Under the pieces are notes generated by a model. It ran no database searches and was not told where the DNA came from. It saw nothing but the letters and a program-made list of their open reading frames with translations. The position numbers and the translations under genes are program-made. From assembly GCA_036346255.1 (NCBI GenBank), contig CM070635.1, positions 46,217,715-46,281,714 of the forward strand: a stretch of DNA of 64,000 bases, read 5' to 3'. This document shows positions 38,601-50,044 of this stretch, in pieces; the stretch's first letter is position 1, and each line of letters starts with the position of its first letter. This stretch comes from Ampelocalamus luodianensis (taxonomy: Eukaryota > Streptophyta > Magnoliopsida > Poales > Poaceae).

Positions 38601-39506
38601 ATGACAGACATGAAAGTGACTCTGGCGCCAAATTTGACAGGACTTCAGATAACAATTAACTAGACAAACCACGTGATAATCCACAATCCACTGCTAACAT
38701 AGCCAACTTCACACACTTAACACTGTTCTCGACCCCAACTTCACTAACAGACTAACGGTTCATTTGACCTATCTGCAAGCACTCCATAAGCAAGACCAGT
38801 CCAGGAGTTAAAACAAGTTACTTTTAACCTCTTAGTCGCTTACAGTCTCCTATTCGATAAATCGACAATTGAATACCAGATAAACATACAACTACAGTTA
38901 CTGAATACTGATTTGAGCAGTAAGAGTGTGTAAGAGCTGCGAACACAGCAGCGCAATCCTATTCCTACACAGATCCACATAGTAATTCCTTCCGTATCTG
39001 ACATCTCCGAGACTCCGAACATGAGCACATCTGAACGCACGAATGTTCTTTCAATATACAGATCCCTCAAAACGAGCACTAATTATGATTCATCCAGAAT
39101 GGGGAAAACCAACTAGCGATTTCAGGGGAAAAGGAGAGGGCGAGGGAGAAATGCCACGCCGCTTACAGCTCTCGGGGTCGTCGGTGCATCCGAAGACGCC
39201 GGTGGTCCACGGCTCGTCGGCGGGCGCCTGGTAGCTCTCCGGCAGCACCTGCCCGCACTCGCTGCACCTCCTCCCCTCCAGCTACAAGCACACACGAGAG
39301 CACACAGCAAATCAGACCAGGCCAACCCGACCCAGAAACAACAACGAGAAACAAAATCGCGAGATTCGCGTAAGAGTTGGCGCCGAGACCTGCGGGACGG
39401 CGACGGGCTGGTTGAGCTCGCCGGGGCGGATGTCCTCGGCGGCGGCGGCGTCCTGGTCCCTGGTCAGCTTCACGTAGCGCGACGGGTGGCCCGCCTCCTC
39501 CGCCAT
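35687..39506 (-). CDS. PLAC8-family cysteine-rich membrane protein
   Basis: Four exons give 241 residues: 39506-39390, 39281-39167, 36735-36470 and 35914-35687. Exon 2 supplies RRCSECGQVLPESYQ and GVFGCTDDPES. The junction rebuilds C78 and leads into RIGLFCPCVLFGRNVQAL, the PLAC8 core CPCxLFGRN. Exon 3 contains the hydrophobic stretch GGIALAILTAIF and SWWICSTYTGIFRQELQRKY. The last exon has PCDPCLVHCCLHWCANCQEH, the second cysteine motif. The tail NPPPVQEMSM is also family-like. Plant relatives include the FCR/PCR and cell-number-regulator proteins, linked to membrane transport or organ size; the role of this one is not known. Intron 2 (39166-36736) is 2.4 kb and holds a 937 bp hAT-type insertion. 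Start and stop are clear and phases agree. Confidence 0.93.
37007..37943. mobile_element. 937 bp non-autonomous hAT-type element in PLAC8 intron 2
   Basis: Flanked by a perfect 8 bp duplication CTTTGCAT (36999-37006 and 37944-37951). The ends CAAGGTTATTAAG and, inverted, CACTGTTATTAAG form terminal repeats whose similarity continues for about 25 bp. The 8 bp target size and CA ends fit the hAT superfamily. The interior is GC-rich (37180-37760), unlike the AT-rich intron around it, with no transposase. It may carry a captured genomic fragment. Confidence 0.85.
37944..39166 (-). other. Rest of PLAC8 intron 2
   Basis: AT-rich intron sequence with no recognised element, ending at the donor AGCT|GTAAGC of exon 2. 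Confidence 0.7.
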
Positions 39507-39847
39507 CGCGCGCGATCGAGAAGACCACTCTCCTCTAGTCCTCTCCTCACCTCTCCTCTCCTCTCCTCGCGTCTCGCCTCGTGGGTTTGGGCTGCGGGGA
39601 GGTGTGCGACGCCGACGAAGGCGACGGTGGGGTACGAGTCTTGATCTGGGCCCAAACTCCGAACGCGAGCAACGCCTACGCGGTTGGGTCCGTCCGACCG
39701 AGCCCGCGTTGCGTTGGACTCGGACCCAAAGAAAGGAAACGTACCAGCCACTTTGCGCGCCGGAAACGCAACCTCTGGCGTCGCAGTCGCAGGTCAATAA
39801 CGTCTGACAGGGTTCATCCCGGCATCAAAATGGGGACATAATATTAT
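39507..39847 (-). promoter_or_regulatory. Upstream region of PLAC8
   Basis: GC-rich and purine/pyrimidine-biased leader sequence (a CTCCTCTC run at 39540-39575). No certain TATA box. The start of transcription is not clear. Confidence 0.35.
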
Positions 39848-40023
39848 GAGTAAATTTTGCAAAACTTTATATATTTTATACAAATTATCGTAAAGTTTCA
39901 GATTTAAGATTTAATTTTACAAAACTCTATATTTAAGAAAATATGTTATCACAAAACTTCAGATTTTGTACGGAGCTTTACGATAGTTTGTACAAAATAT
40001 GTGGAGTTTTGCGAAATTTACTC
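39848..40023. repeat. Short foldback element, copy 1
   Basis: Inverted ends GAGTAAATTTTGCAAAAC and, inverted, GAGTAAATTTCGCAAAAC, pairing for about 45 bp. It is a shortened relative of the palindrome at 40644-40874. Confidence 0.8.
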
Positions 40024-40223
40024 TATCAAGTTAAAAGATAATTTTAGTTGTATTATAGTTTGATGTAGTATATTTTTTTAGCTGTATATAGTTTAGTTCA
40101 TCGTATAGATATTATTTATGGTGCAATACTCGAATGAAAGTAGAGCACAACTCAAATTTCAGACTTATAAATATTTAGTTGTATTGTTGTTTGATGTTAA
40201 TAAAAATCCAGAGTTGTTACACA

Positions 40224-40640
40224 GGGTATGTAGAGCGGAAAAAATATTGTCAACTTAATTTTTATTTTAATTTGTACACGGTAAATATTTTGTAAATGCT
40301 GGAGACACTTTTCAAATAAGAAAAGTAGCACCATACCTATAAAAAAATCTATAAAAATTACAGAGTAACTAAATATGGTATGTATAGCTTAATTAAAATA
40401 ATTTCAACTTAATTTTGATTTCTATTTGTGCACGGTAAATAATTTGTAAACAAGGAAAATAACAAGGTACCTATAAAAATTCTATGAAAATTCCAGAGTA
40501 GCTTAATAGGGTATGTAGACCATAATTAAAATATTGTTAACTTAATTTGGTTTCCATTTGTACACAGTAAATATTTTGTTAACGCCGAAAATACATTTCA
40601 AACTAGTAAAACAGGAAGACACCTCTAAAAATTCTATAAA
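40224..40640. repeat. AT-rich tandem repeat, three diverged units
   Basis: Units start with GGGTATGTAGAGC (40224), TGGTATGTATAGC (40376) and GGGTATGTAGACC (40509), so periods are about 152 and 133 bp. Each unit contains CGGTAAATAWTTTGTWAA-like and CCTATAAAAATTCTAT-like phrases. Confidence 0.75.
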
Positions 40641-40643
40641 AAA

Positions 40644-40874
40644 GAGTAAATTTCGCAAAACTCCATATATTTTGTACAAACTATTGCAAAGCTCCAGATT
40701 TAAGGCTCAATTTCATAAAACTCCATATTTAAAGAGGTATGTTATCACAAAACTCTAGGTTTGTCCTTTGTGATAATATGCCTCCTTAAATCTGGAGTTT
40801 TGTGAAATTGAGCCTTAAATCTGGAGCTTTGAGATAGTTTGTACAAAATATGTGGAGATTTGTGAAATTTACTC
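40644..40874. repeat. Long palindrome (foldback element), copy 2
   Basis: Two arms of about 115 bp, GAGTAAATTTCGCAAAAC... and its inverse, with only a few mismatches and almost no loop (centre near 40757). This would form a long hairpin in DNA or RNA. Confidence 0.88.
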
Positions 40875-41457
40875 TAATATTATGGAAGATAGGGATAACC
40901 TATGTGAAACGATAATTTTTTGAAACGTGAAAAAAAGATGAATTTTAAATTCATCACATATTTGTTTCGGTTTTACGGTTGAGCCTTGAGGACAAATGTG
41001 TGCATGCTCGATCGTGTGGTTATACGTATGCAGTAGAATATGATTTTTTTTTGCCAGGTCAACGAAATATGAATCAGAGGTGCACAATTGCATAAACATC
41101 GGTGCAACGATATATTTGCAGGCTGTAGTACAATCAAAATAGATAGCAAATTACTATCAGGAGATAACGATTGTGAGAACTTTATTAACTCTTTTTATAC
41201 AAATAAATAATTTGAGAATTGAACCATATATGATGATCTATGAGATAATTAATGTTGCATCAACTCGATCATGCACGCAACACACACACACACATATGAA
41301 AAATGACTTAGTACCACTGGGAGTACGTACTCCTTGTTCCATCCGCCATTCATCGGCCTCGTCCAACGAGATTGTGTCTCACTTCATTAACGGGTTGATT
41401 GGGTGGACCTGTTTCATTATATGAAATAATTAACAAAAAATCGCCCTATTTTGACGG
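40875..41457. other. Intergenic, no gene recognised
   Basis: Contains a short (CA)n run at about 41278-41294 followed by AATGACTTAGTACCACTGGG, a phrase seen again at 49445. Confidence 0.45.
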
Positions 41458-41462
41458 GATTG

Positions 41463-44400
41463 TGTAACAGCCCAAAATCCCTAAGTTGGATTAGTTAAGC
41501 ATCTAATATGCATTTGTGAAATTTTGGACTTTTTAAAACTTTTATTGCAAAGCAAATATGTTAAAACCTAGTAATCCAATACTTCGTCTCCAATTCAAAA
41601 GTCCAATTTAAATTGAAGCAAAACTAACAAGGTTTCAGATGTGGGAATGTTATTTTGGAATTCGACTTAAAAACAGTAAAACCTCAAAAACTCCTAGAAT
41701 GCTTGAGGTACTTTCAAAATAACTCTATTTTTTTCAAATGTGCAAACTTACTTTCTCTAGCTCATATTTACAAACTAATTTCTATTTTCAAAATATAGTG
41801 GGAATCAAGGCTGGGAATATGTTATTTATATTTGGTATGCTCTGTTATGCTTGTTTGGATTTTCTAAAATTTTTGGAGCTTATTTGGATCCTTGTTTATT
41901 TGCATGTCAATTTTTGAATTTGAATTTGAAATACAAACAACTCAAGTGAACAGTGCCTGGAAATAATTTTCCTAGGTTCTGGAACACTTTATCAACTCAC
42001 TTGTAAAATTCTACCATTTTTAGAATTATTTGGCTATTTCAAAATAGCCAGTCAAAGTGAAGAATCGAAAAGGTCAACTAGCAAAAACCGAAACACGAAA
42101 TAATTCTCGAGAATAATGAATTACAAATAAAACCCTAGGAATTTTACAGAATGATCATATATGCTTCCTCAACCTCCACTAAAATTTTTATAATTTTCAG
42201 AGTTATCTTGCTCTGCCTAAAAATTACCTAACCCTCTCGGCCTAATTCCCAAAATCAGAGAACTAAACTACCTCTTCACTGTTCCTCTGGTTCAAACTAG
42301 GTTCTCACCGAACCCGCTCACCGAGCCACCTCCTCCCTCTCCCACTGACCTGCGGGCCCCACCCGCAGGCCCTTCTTCCCCACGCGGCCGCCTCATGCTG
42401 CGACGCCGCAGGGAGCGCGCGCCACGCCGCCCGGCTTCCTCCGTCTCCCTCCGTCAGCTCCGTCGCGCCACCGCCCAAGAAGACCAACCGGGGCTCTTCT
42501 CCTACCGGCGTCGTCGCTCCATTCTCCGCCAGTCACCGAGTTTTCGTGCGAGAACCGCCGTGGCCGTGAAGACAACACGCGACTTCCCGCAAGCTCGAGT
42601 CGCCATTTAAGGACGGACATGGGCTTGCGCTCTCCCGTTCCTCGTCCTCTCTAGTTCTCACAACTTCCCGAGCCATTTCCTCTCCTTCCCGAGCTCATTT
42701 GAGCTCCAAATGCCACTCGGGCATGGCCGCGCCGCTTCCAAGCTCTCCGGCCGCTCCGACGAGTTTCGACCACCCACGTCCGTGTCACGGCGTGTCACGC
42801 CACTATAGAAGACGAAGCCCTCAATCAATTTCTACTTTGCGCCACCAGAGCGCCGTGTGGATGCCATCTTCTTCGGGTCCGGCCAAATCCGCCGCCACTG
42901 TCACCGTGTCTTCTCCAGCGAGCCCGAGCTCGATTCCTCCCTTTATGAGCATCTTTAGACACCCCTATACCTTCCTCGACCACTCACTTGTTCTCTCGTT
43001 CACTCCAGGTCGCCGCCGTCGAGGACCACCCCGCGCCGTCCATCGTCACCGTGGCCAGCATGCTCCGGTGCCTCCCCGTCTTCGCCGACCACCCCGGCCT
43101 ACTCCAGGTAAACCACTGGTGCCCATGCACGCCCTAGTTTCCACCCCCTTCCCCTCCGACGCCGGCGCCCCTTTCCACCTCCACGGCCGGCCGCCACTCG
43201 CCTTGCCCGCACCGCCACAGTGTCTCTCCGGCCACCCCGAGACCACCCCTAGCATCCTCGAGTCTCCCTCAACCCATTTTCGAAATCACCCGCACCTCAC
43301 CGCTGCTCCGACCGCCGGCGATGAACGTCACCCGCCGCTCGGCCTCCCAGTTCCCTGTTCTGCCTTCTGTTCTTTGTATCTGAAATCTTCCACACTCTAC
43401 TTGTAGGAGCACTAATACAATTGCAGTTAAATCTTTTGAATGGCTAATGGAATCACTTAACCATATTTGGCTTTTGGATAATTAAGTGATTGATAGATTT
43501 AGTGGTCAAAATAGTAGTTTTGGTTGAACTGAAGAGCAGAGAGAGAGAGGTTTAGAAGGAAGATCAGATGTTCGCATTTGAGTTCAGTAAAACTTGCTGT
43601 GAAGGTGTTTGAGCAGAAACCTGAAGACTTCCAGTTTTGTCAATAGGTTGTAACCTGGTTAGTACAGTAGGTAGTAATGTGTTCAATTCATTAGTCCTTG
43701 GGCAACTGTCTAGCAATTATCTAACAACAACAACTAAATCTAAAAATCTTTGGTTGTGAACTTTGAGAAACCAACAGAGAACCATTCACTCTTTCTGGTG
43801 AAGTGTTAGACAGAGAGAAGGATGTGTTTAGGAGAAAATCTGAAATGTCAGGGTTGTCAAAAGACTGATAACATGACTAATTCTAGTAGTAATAACCTAA
43901 GCTGGAAAAACTATTAGGATTGTGAATATTCAGAAACTAGTAGAGGAGCAATCAAATTACTATTGTTGTAATGTTGATCAGAGAAGATAACTTGGTTAGG
44001 AGGAAAGTTGAAGTATTAAGATAGCCCTCACAAAACCTGCTATCTTTTGCTTTCAAACCTTGTGTTTGTCAGTTAAGTCACTCCTTCGAGTTAGTGATTT
44101 GGAAAATTGATTTAAGTCCTGAGAATCTGCTGTTGTAGGTTACAGGAATAATAGTTTGAAAAATTGTCAGTTTTGTAGGAAGGTTATTAACAGGACCAAT
44201 TCAAGTAGTTAGGGTCTTTCTTAATGTTTTTAGTCAGATGGCCTTTTAGTGCTCAGTGACATCCAATTCTGAAAACTATTATGAGTCTGAGTGTTTAGAA
44301 ATCAGCAGAGAAACTTCAAATCCTTTTTATGTATTTTGGTCAGGGGTAGTGTTGAGTTGATTTCAGATGGTTTAGCAAGTCTGAAGGTTGAGTTTGTAGG

Positions 44401-46772
44401 AGGTTAGCTAGCAGCACCTCTACTCAGGAGTTGTCCTCTTGCTTTATAGTTGCACAGACGAGTTAAGATGATAATTTTGGCTAGTATCTTTGCAGTTCTG
44501 AGATTGGGTCTGGTTGTAGGTTGTTTTAGCAGTCAGTAGGCTTGTTAGTTAGTGGAGCATTCAAAATTTCTAACCACTTGGTGTTAGTTCAGTCTAGTAC
44601 TTAAATATGCTTGCCATTACTTAGTAGTTCTTAGCAGCCAAATAAGCATAAAAACAGAAGTGGAGGATTCATCAAGATCATTAATCAGCCTATAGCAATT
44701 AATTCAAAGAAAGCAAGAATTTAAAATGGAGGCAAGATTGGAATGCAGAAATCAAATAACAGTGAGTTAGAGCTAATTCGAATGCCAAAGAAAAAGGTTT
44801 ATAAAATATAAATACTAACCTTTCACATCTAGTCTAAAGGATTAAAAGTTATCATAAGTCAAAATTTGAATATTTGATTTAGCTAATCAACAGTAGAACT
44901 TATGCCTTCATTTCTATTTCAATAACTCATAACTAATTCAAATCAACTCAAAATCCAATGATATATGTTCCTAAATTTATCAAAAATCATTATCTACCTT
45001 CTATTTTAACTTCTTAATTTTGAGACTTTTGGAATTTTGGTGTTTATTCGATGCTTTTGCCTTGTCAATTCTTTTCGTTAGATGACGGTGATTCGGGAGT
45101 GCAACCGAAGTGATTGTAAGGATGTCCATATTATCAGCAAGCAAAGGCAAGCAGTTTGATCATGTTAATCCCTTTATTTTCAAATCTAATATTTTGTTTG
45201 CAACTTGTATGTATGCATTGCTACTTTGTTGTTAAATTATGGTTTGATTAGTGGGCCCCTTTTAGTTGCATAATCTGTAGGTAAATGATATTCCTCTACT
45301 ACCTGAGCCTAGGTTATTTGCTGTGATTAGAGTTCGTTGGATGATCTCTTGTCACTTAGTAGATATGAATTAAACTGCTTAGACATGCTTAGCTATCGAT
45401 AGAAATGGGCGGTTATCGACTTGTCGATAACCTTGGTCACACAAACTTATTATGATCTTTAGGTTTCAGCTTTGTGCTATGTTTAAATTGCAAAAACTAA
45501 AAATAAAAACAAAAGAAATGATTTGGACTTGGGCACAATGGTATATTGGTGTGATCTGTTGGGTGTGATTGGAATGGTGCCCGGGTCAACAAGGACCGAG
45601 TTACTTGCGCTACCGTGTTGAGCACTTTGCGTGCTAACAACATTAGAGGGAAATACGACATCTCTTGACTTAGTATTTTGGCGTGTGTTAGCTCCGAGTC
45701 GCAGGGGGTCGCAGGAGGGATGGTGTCTGGGAGCATTGTAGTTGTCCGGAGGCTTTACCCCTATAGGGTAGTTGACCTTCGGCTTTACAATGTAAGCGTA
45801 TGGGCTTCGGTCCATACGAGCGGCTCGTAGTTAATACACAATATTGGAAATATCTCGTAGGATTTAGCTGTGCCGGCATACCTTCGGAAGTGTGCTTATT
45901 GTGGCTTAAAGGCGGTCTGAAGTGTGGGTACATTGGTACACCCCTGCAGGGTTTTGATCTATTCGAATAGCCTCGTCCTAGGTTATGGACACGCTCGGTT
46001 ACACCCCGTGAGAACTAGACTACAACCTTTTAAAAACTTAAAACTTGACATGGGTTGTATGAATGGGTAATTCATGCTATTATTGTAGTGACTATTTGGT
46101 TAGTCACTTCTAGGATGTTGTTGTCATCTATCTATTGTTATTATGTTGTTCTTGTTGTTATTTCAACGATAAAATGAATTGTAAACTTGCTTTTAAAATG
46201 TATTACATTATTGCAAATAAAGATTGCTTTGTGCTAAAAATGAGCTATACAGCCTCCACTCAAATAAGCTTGCATGTAGCATATGTTTAGGTCTGCTAGT
46301 CCACACGTCAGTCTTGCGAGTACATTATTGTACTCATTTGCTTTGCTTAATGTTATTTGTTGCAGAGGAAGAAGGTGAGCCCCAAGGACCCTACTCTTGT
46401 GAGATGTACTTCGGGTTTGACGACTAGCTTAGCGGTCCGGTTGGTTGCCTTGTGGGTTTAAAGGCACACTATTTGGCTTTTGTTTATCGCCATCTTATGG
46501 CACTTTCGCTTCCGCTGTTACTTAGTTATTTGTATGTCATTTGGCCGGTCGGCCCTCTTTTGTAATAACTCTACTTTGTATGTCTACTATTTGGTAACGT
46601 GTTGCTTTGGATTTTATGTCTATAATGGAATTGATGCATGATTTTGTGAAGAGGTGTGTATACTGCATTTCTGGGAAGTATACATATCTCGAGGCTTGGT
46701 TTATTTGATTTGTAATGCTAGGACCAAGTGGATGGTTAAGCATTACAAGCCAAATAAACCGGGGTCCTCACA
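41463..46772. mobile_element. 5.3 kb solo LTR of a large retrotransposon
   Basis: Begins TGTAACAGCCC and ends GGTCCTCACA. It is flanked on both sides by GATTG (41458-41462 and 46773-46777), a perfect 5 bp target duplication. No second copy of either end occurs inside, and no gag, protease, reverse transcriptase, integrase or primer site is seen, so it fits a single LTR left after recombination. Very long LTRs are known in gypsy lineages (Del/Tekay, Ogre) and in LARD elements such as Sukkula; the lineage here is inferred. Inside, a GC-rich part (42300-43350) holds a proline-rich open frame (first ATG about 42723, to 43406) with no known domain. Confidence 0.8.
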
Positions 46773-46777
46773 GATTG

Positions 46778-49392
46778 CACCGAAGCTAACACCATAATTT
46801 CCATTTGACGCGTCCATATGTTCTCATCGGGTGTTCAAAGCGGTGGCGACACTAGGCACCATCGTCCGTCGGCGGTGGTGGTGGCTTCCACTACATCAAA
46901 TAATGGCGGTGGCTCGAACGACAACACAATGATGGAACCTAGCTCCCCACAACCTGCGACCAAGAAATTTCAACTCCAGCAGCAATCACCAGGGGAATGA
47001 TCTTCCCATTCTCATACTAGGTATTTGATATGCCAAATTTCCTAGGTTCCCTCTTGCAACTTCAGATCATGCAGGGTTAATTTGAGCCCCACCATGTGAC
47101 GCTTATCAGATTTGCAACAAAAAATTGGGTATATGATGACAATTGGTACAAATTCTTGTTAAATGGGCATGTCTAATTATACTGATTTTTTTATCAGCTC
47201 ATCTTACTTATTCGATTGTTTATTATATCTTCTGAAGAGATACAACAAATTAAACTGATTGTTGTCATCAAATTTCATTTAATTCATGGGATTTTTTCAG
47301 TTTATGTTTTCCCAGGAGGTTAGATCTACATTCTTCTCGTTGCCAAGCATCAAACGACTATCATACCTTTTCTTCTTTCAGTTCACATACCTTTCTGTGG
47401 ATCACACAACTAAAGGTGTGTTCTTAGGGGAATCCGTTCGACCGGCATATGACGGCTGCATCACCTTCCTCATCGCATCTTGTGGCAGACGACTGCATCC
47501 CCTACCTCGTCTGGCGACCGAAAACATTTCCACGACAACTCCCATCCCAAGTAGCAAGAGGAGAATCTCCCGGTACTCATCCCAGGTACCTGATTATATT
47601 TGTTGTATTGCTGCATATTTATTGGCTCTTTTGGTTCACATGGTGGTTGATTGGATCAGGCGACATAAATCTGGGTGTCAGATATGCCAAATTTCATGGA
47701 TTCCCACTTATAGTTTAGATACGTGCAATATTCCTTGTTTTCATTGTGGTCCACCAATTGTTCATAATCTAATTAGTCAAAACTAATTTGGGTATATGAT
47801 GCCAAATTTGTTATATTCTTTCTTGTAATTGAGAATGCATATTCTTGGTTAATTTGAGGCCCGCTGAGTAATGCTAATTAGATTTTGCAATACAAATTTA
47901 AGTATACAATGTCTAATTATCAGAAGGTACACTCTGTCAGTACTATACCCCTTTCATGGTTTGAACTGTAAAATAATCACATTAAGAATTGGCTGCTTGA
48001 GTTTTCATGATATCGTTATCTTGATAACTGAAGGGAAATCCTTGTTTAACAAATGTGATTTTGCTTGTAGTTTTGGACCAAGAGAAGTAGTATATGCAGT
48101 TGCAAAATCGGGTGTATTGTTCACAAAAATAGACTACTAATTTTCTAATATACCACGCTAGAGATGCGTATTAAAGGTCTTCTTGGAGTGGAGTTACTGG
48201 TTGATACAAGCATCAACTAATAGTTCATAAAGTTTATGGAGTGCTACTTTAATTTCCTAATGGATTTTAGTCTTTTTGGAAAAGATATGTTCAATGATTG
48301 TATAATGATAGAAGCATGGACATCAGTGATGTCCATTTAGAATTCAGACTAATGCACTAGTCTAATTCAGAATGGTTTTCACGTATCAAATTCTCCCCCA
48401 ATTTCTTACTAACCCATATATTGGAAAAGGGGTATTAGGAATTTAAAAGAAAAGGGTATATTGATCAGTAATTGACTCATCATATATAGGATTAACGTGC
48501 ACTTCTTTGTTCTCTGCGCGACTGGCAGTGAAGATCTTAGTCGCTTTTTTTCTTGCAACAATGTCTTTTCATGTTAGCCATCATTATTGTTTCTTAAATA
48601 TTTGATTTACCAGTTGGAGCAAAGATAATACTTCTTTTTTCAGTCAGGATATTCTACATCATTAATATCAAGTTGTTTGCACTCAACACCGAGTAGAAAA
48701 AACAGTAAGAAGTGCACCTTAAGGAATGGACTCTCTGCAACCCTGCATTGCTCTTGGCTATGGCAGCATCCTTCTCATAAGTCTTGTGTCGCTTTTGCCT
48801 TGAAGGCATGGTTGTTTGTACAAAGTGGATTTTCTTCCACCTTCTTGAATGATCGTATTACTTGTTTGTGTACCATTTTGTTATCAGTGGTGCCCCTATA
48901 TACCCCTTTTCAAATGTTACATTGAATTATGTGTTATTGATGTAACAATCGGAAATAGATAGATGCTTCATTTGTTTTAGTACGGTGATATTCCTTCAAT
49001 GCTGACGGAGTACCACAAATTGATTTTGATATGATACACTTTTTCAAAAGATGAATTTGAGAAGATACCTATATACTCCTTTTTATTTAGGCATATACTT
49101 CTCGTTCCCAGTCTATGATTATGTAACGAAAGAAGAAAGTACCTTTACAGTATATACTTCTTGATCCTTTTCTAATGCTTGGAAATTTTGAAAATCACTT
49201 CACATGACCAAATGCATGCACTGGGATCCTAATATCTGGGAGGCGGTTTCCGTATGCAACATAATTAATAGTTCATTAATTACAATAGTTGGCAACTAAC
49301 GGAGGTATCCACTACATCCATACCCGTTTACGCTACTCCGATCTCAAAGAAAATCAAGGGTCATATAGACCGGGAGTACGAAACAGATGTGT

Positions 49393-49394
<2 letters not shown>
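46778..49394. other. Intergenic with a diverged internal duplication
   Basis: Sequence at about 46980-47200 and 47560-47930 shares ordered phrases: CTCATACTAGGTATTTGATA-like, GATATGCCAAATTTC, then GGTTAATTTGAG and GTATAYRATG. Weak similarity of the open frames (SPGE...HTRYL against ESPGTHPRYL) suggests an old duplication of a gene fragment. No intact gene is supported. The first ORF (46818-47000) is short and unrecognised. Confidence 0.4.

Positions 49395-49444
<50 letters not shown>
49395..49444. repeat. (TG)25 microsatellite
   Basis: Uninterrupted TG repeat, followed directly by AATGGCTTAATACCACTGGG. Confidence 0.97.
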
Positions 49445-49448
<4 letters not shown>

Positions 49449-49677
49449 GCTTAATACCACTGGGAGTGATCAATTGAACCAATGAAATATCATCTGCTCC
49501 CTAGCTGGCTCCAAGACTCATGATGTACATGCATATATTCTCAATCTCACCAATTGATCTGACCTCCTTGGCTCCCCTATATCCGTCCATCGATCTATCC
49601 AGCCTTAATAACTCTTGCTCTCGATCGGCGAGCAAGACGATGTGACAAGTTTCAGGTCCTATGGAATCCTTCGCAAG

Positions 49678-50038
49678 TGTTGGCCTAGATACTCACTATT
49701 GCTCTCAAGATCACGGTGGACACACGCACACGGTGGTTTTCTATCTCGCCGGAGAGCAGAACAAACGACTCACTGTCTGCGATGCTAACTGCTTTGCGTC
49801 ATTTCTGCGCTTTCTTTTCTCTTGTTATTTATGCATATGTTTACTGCTAATACATAAGCAAAGACTCAACAAACTCCGGGATCTATGCCACATCGCACGT
49901 CCCTCTAACTATGCGCTGCATATGCTACTACTATCATACGACTAGGAAAACATAAACAAACAGATTTATGGACGTGGACTCTAAGACTATCCTAGAGATC
50001 GACCACAACAAATGACCAAGTCTTGATTAGACCTTTCA
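49678..50038 (-). repeat. 3' LTR of the nested copia element
   Basis: 361 bp, TG...CA, paired with 61010-61371. Confidence 0.93.
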
Positions 50039-50044
50039 TTCACC

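Noticed and set aside
42699..43406. 235-codon proline-rich open frame
   Set aside because: Lies in the GC-rich interior of the 5.3 kb LTR, begins at TTG, has no domain, and codon content follows base composition. Mentioned under the LTR only.
41463..46772. Full retrotransposon rather than solo LTR
   Set aside because: No repeated ends, primer site or pol domains occur inside, so a two-LTR element is not supported.
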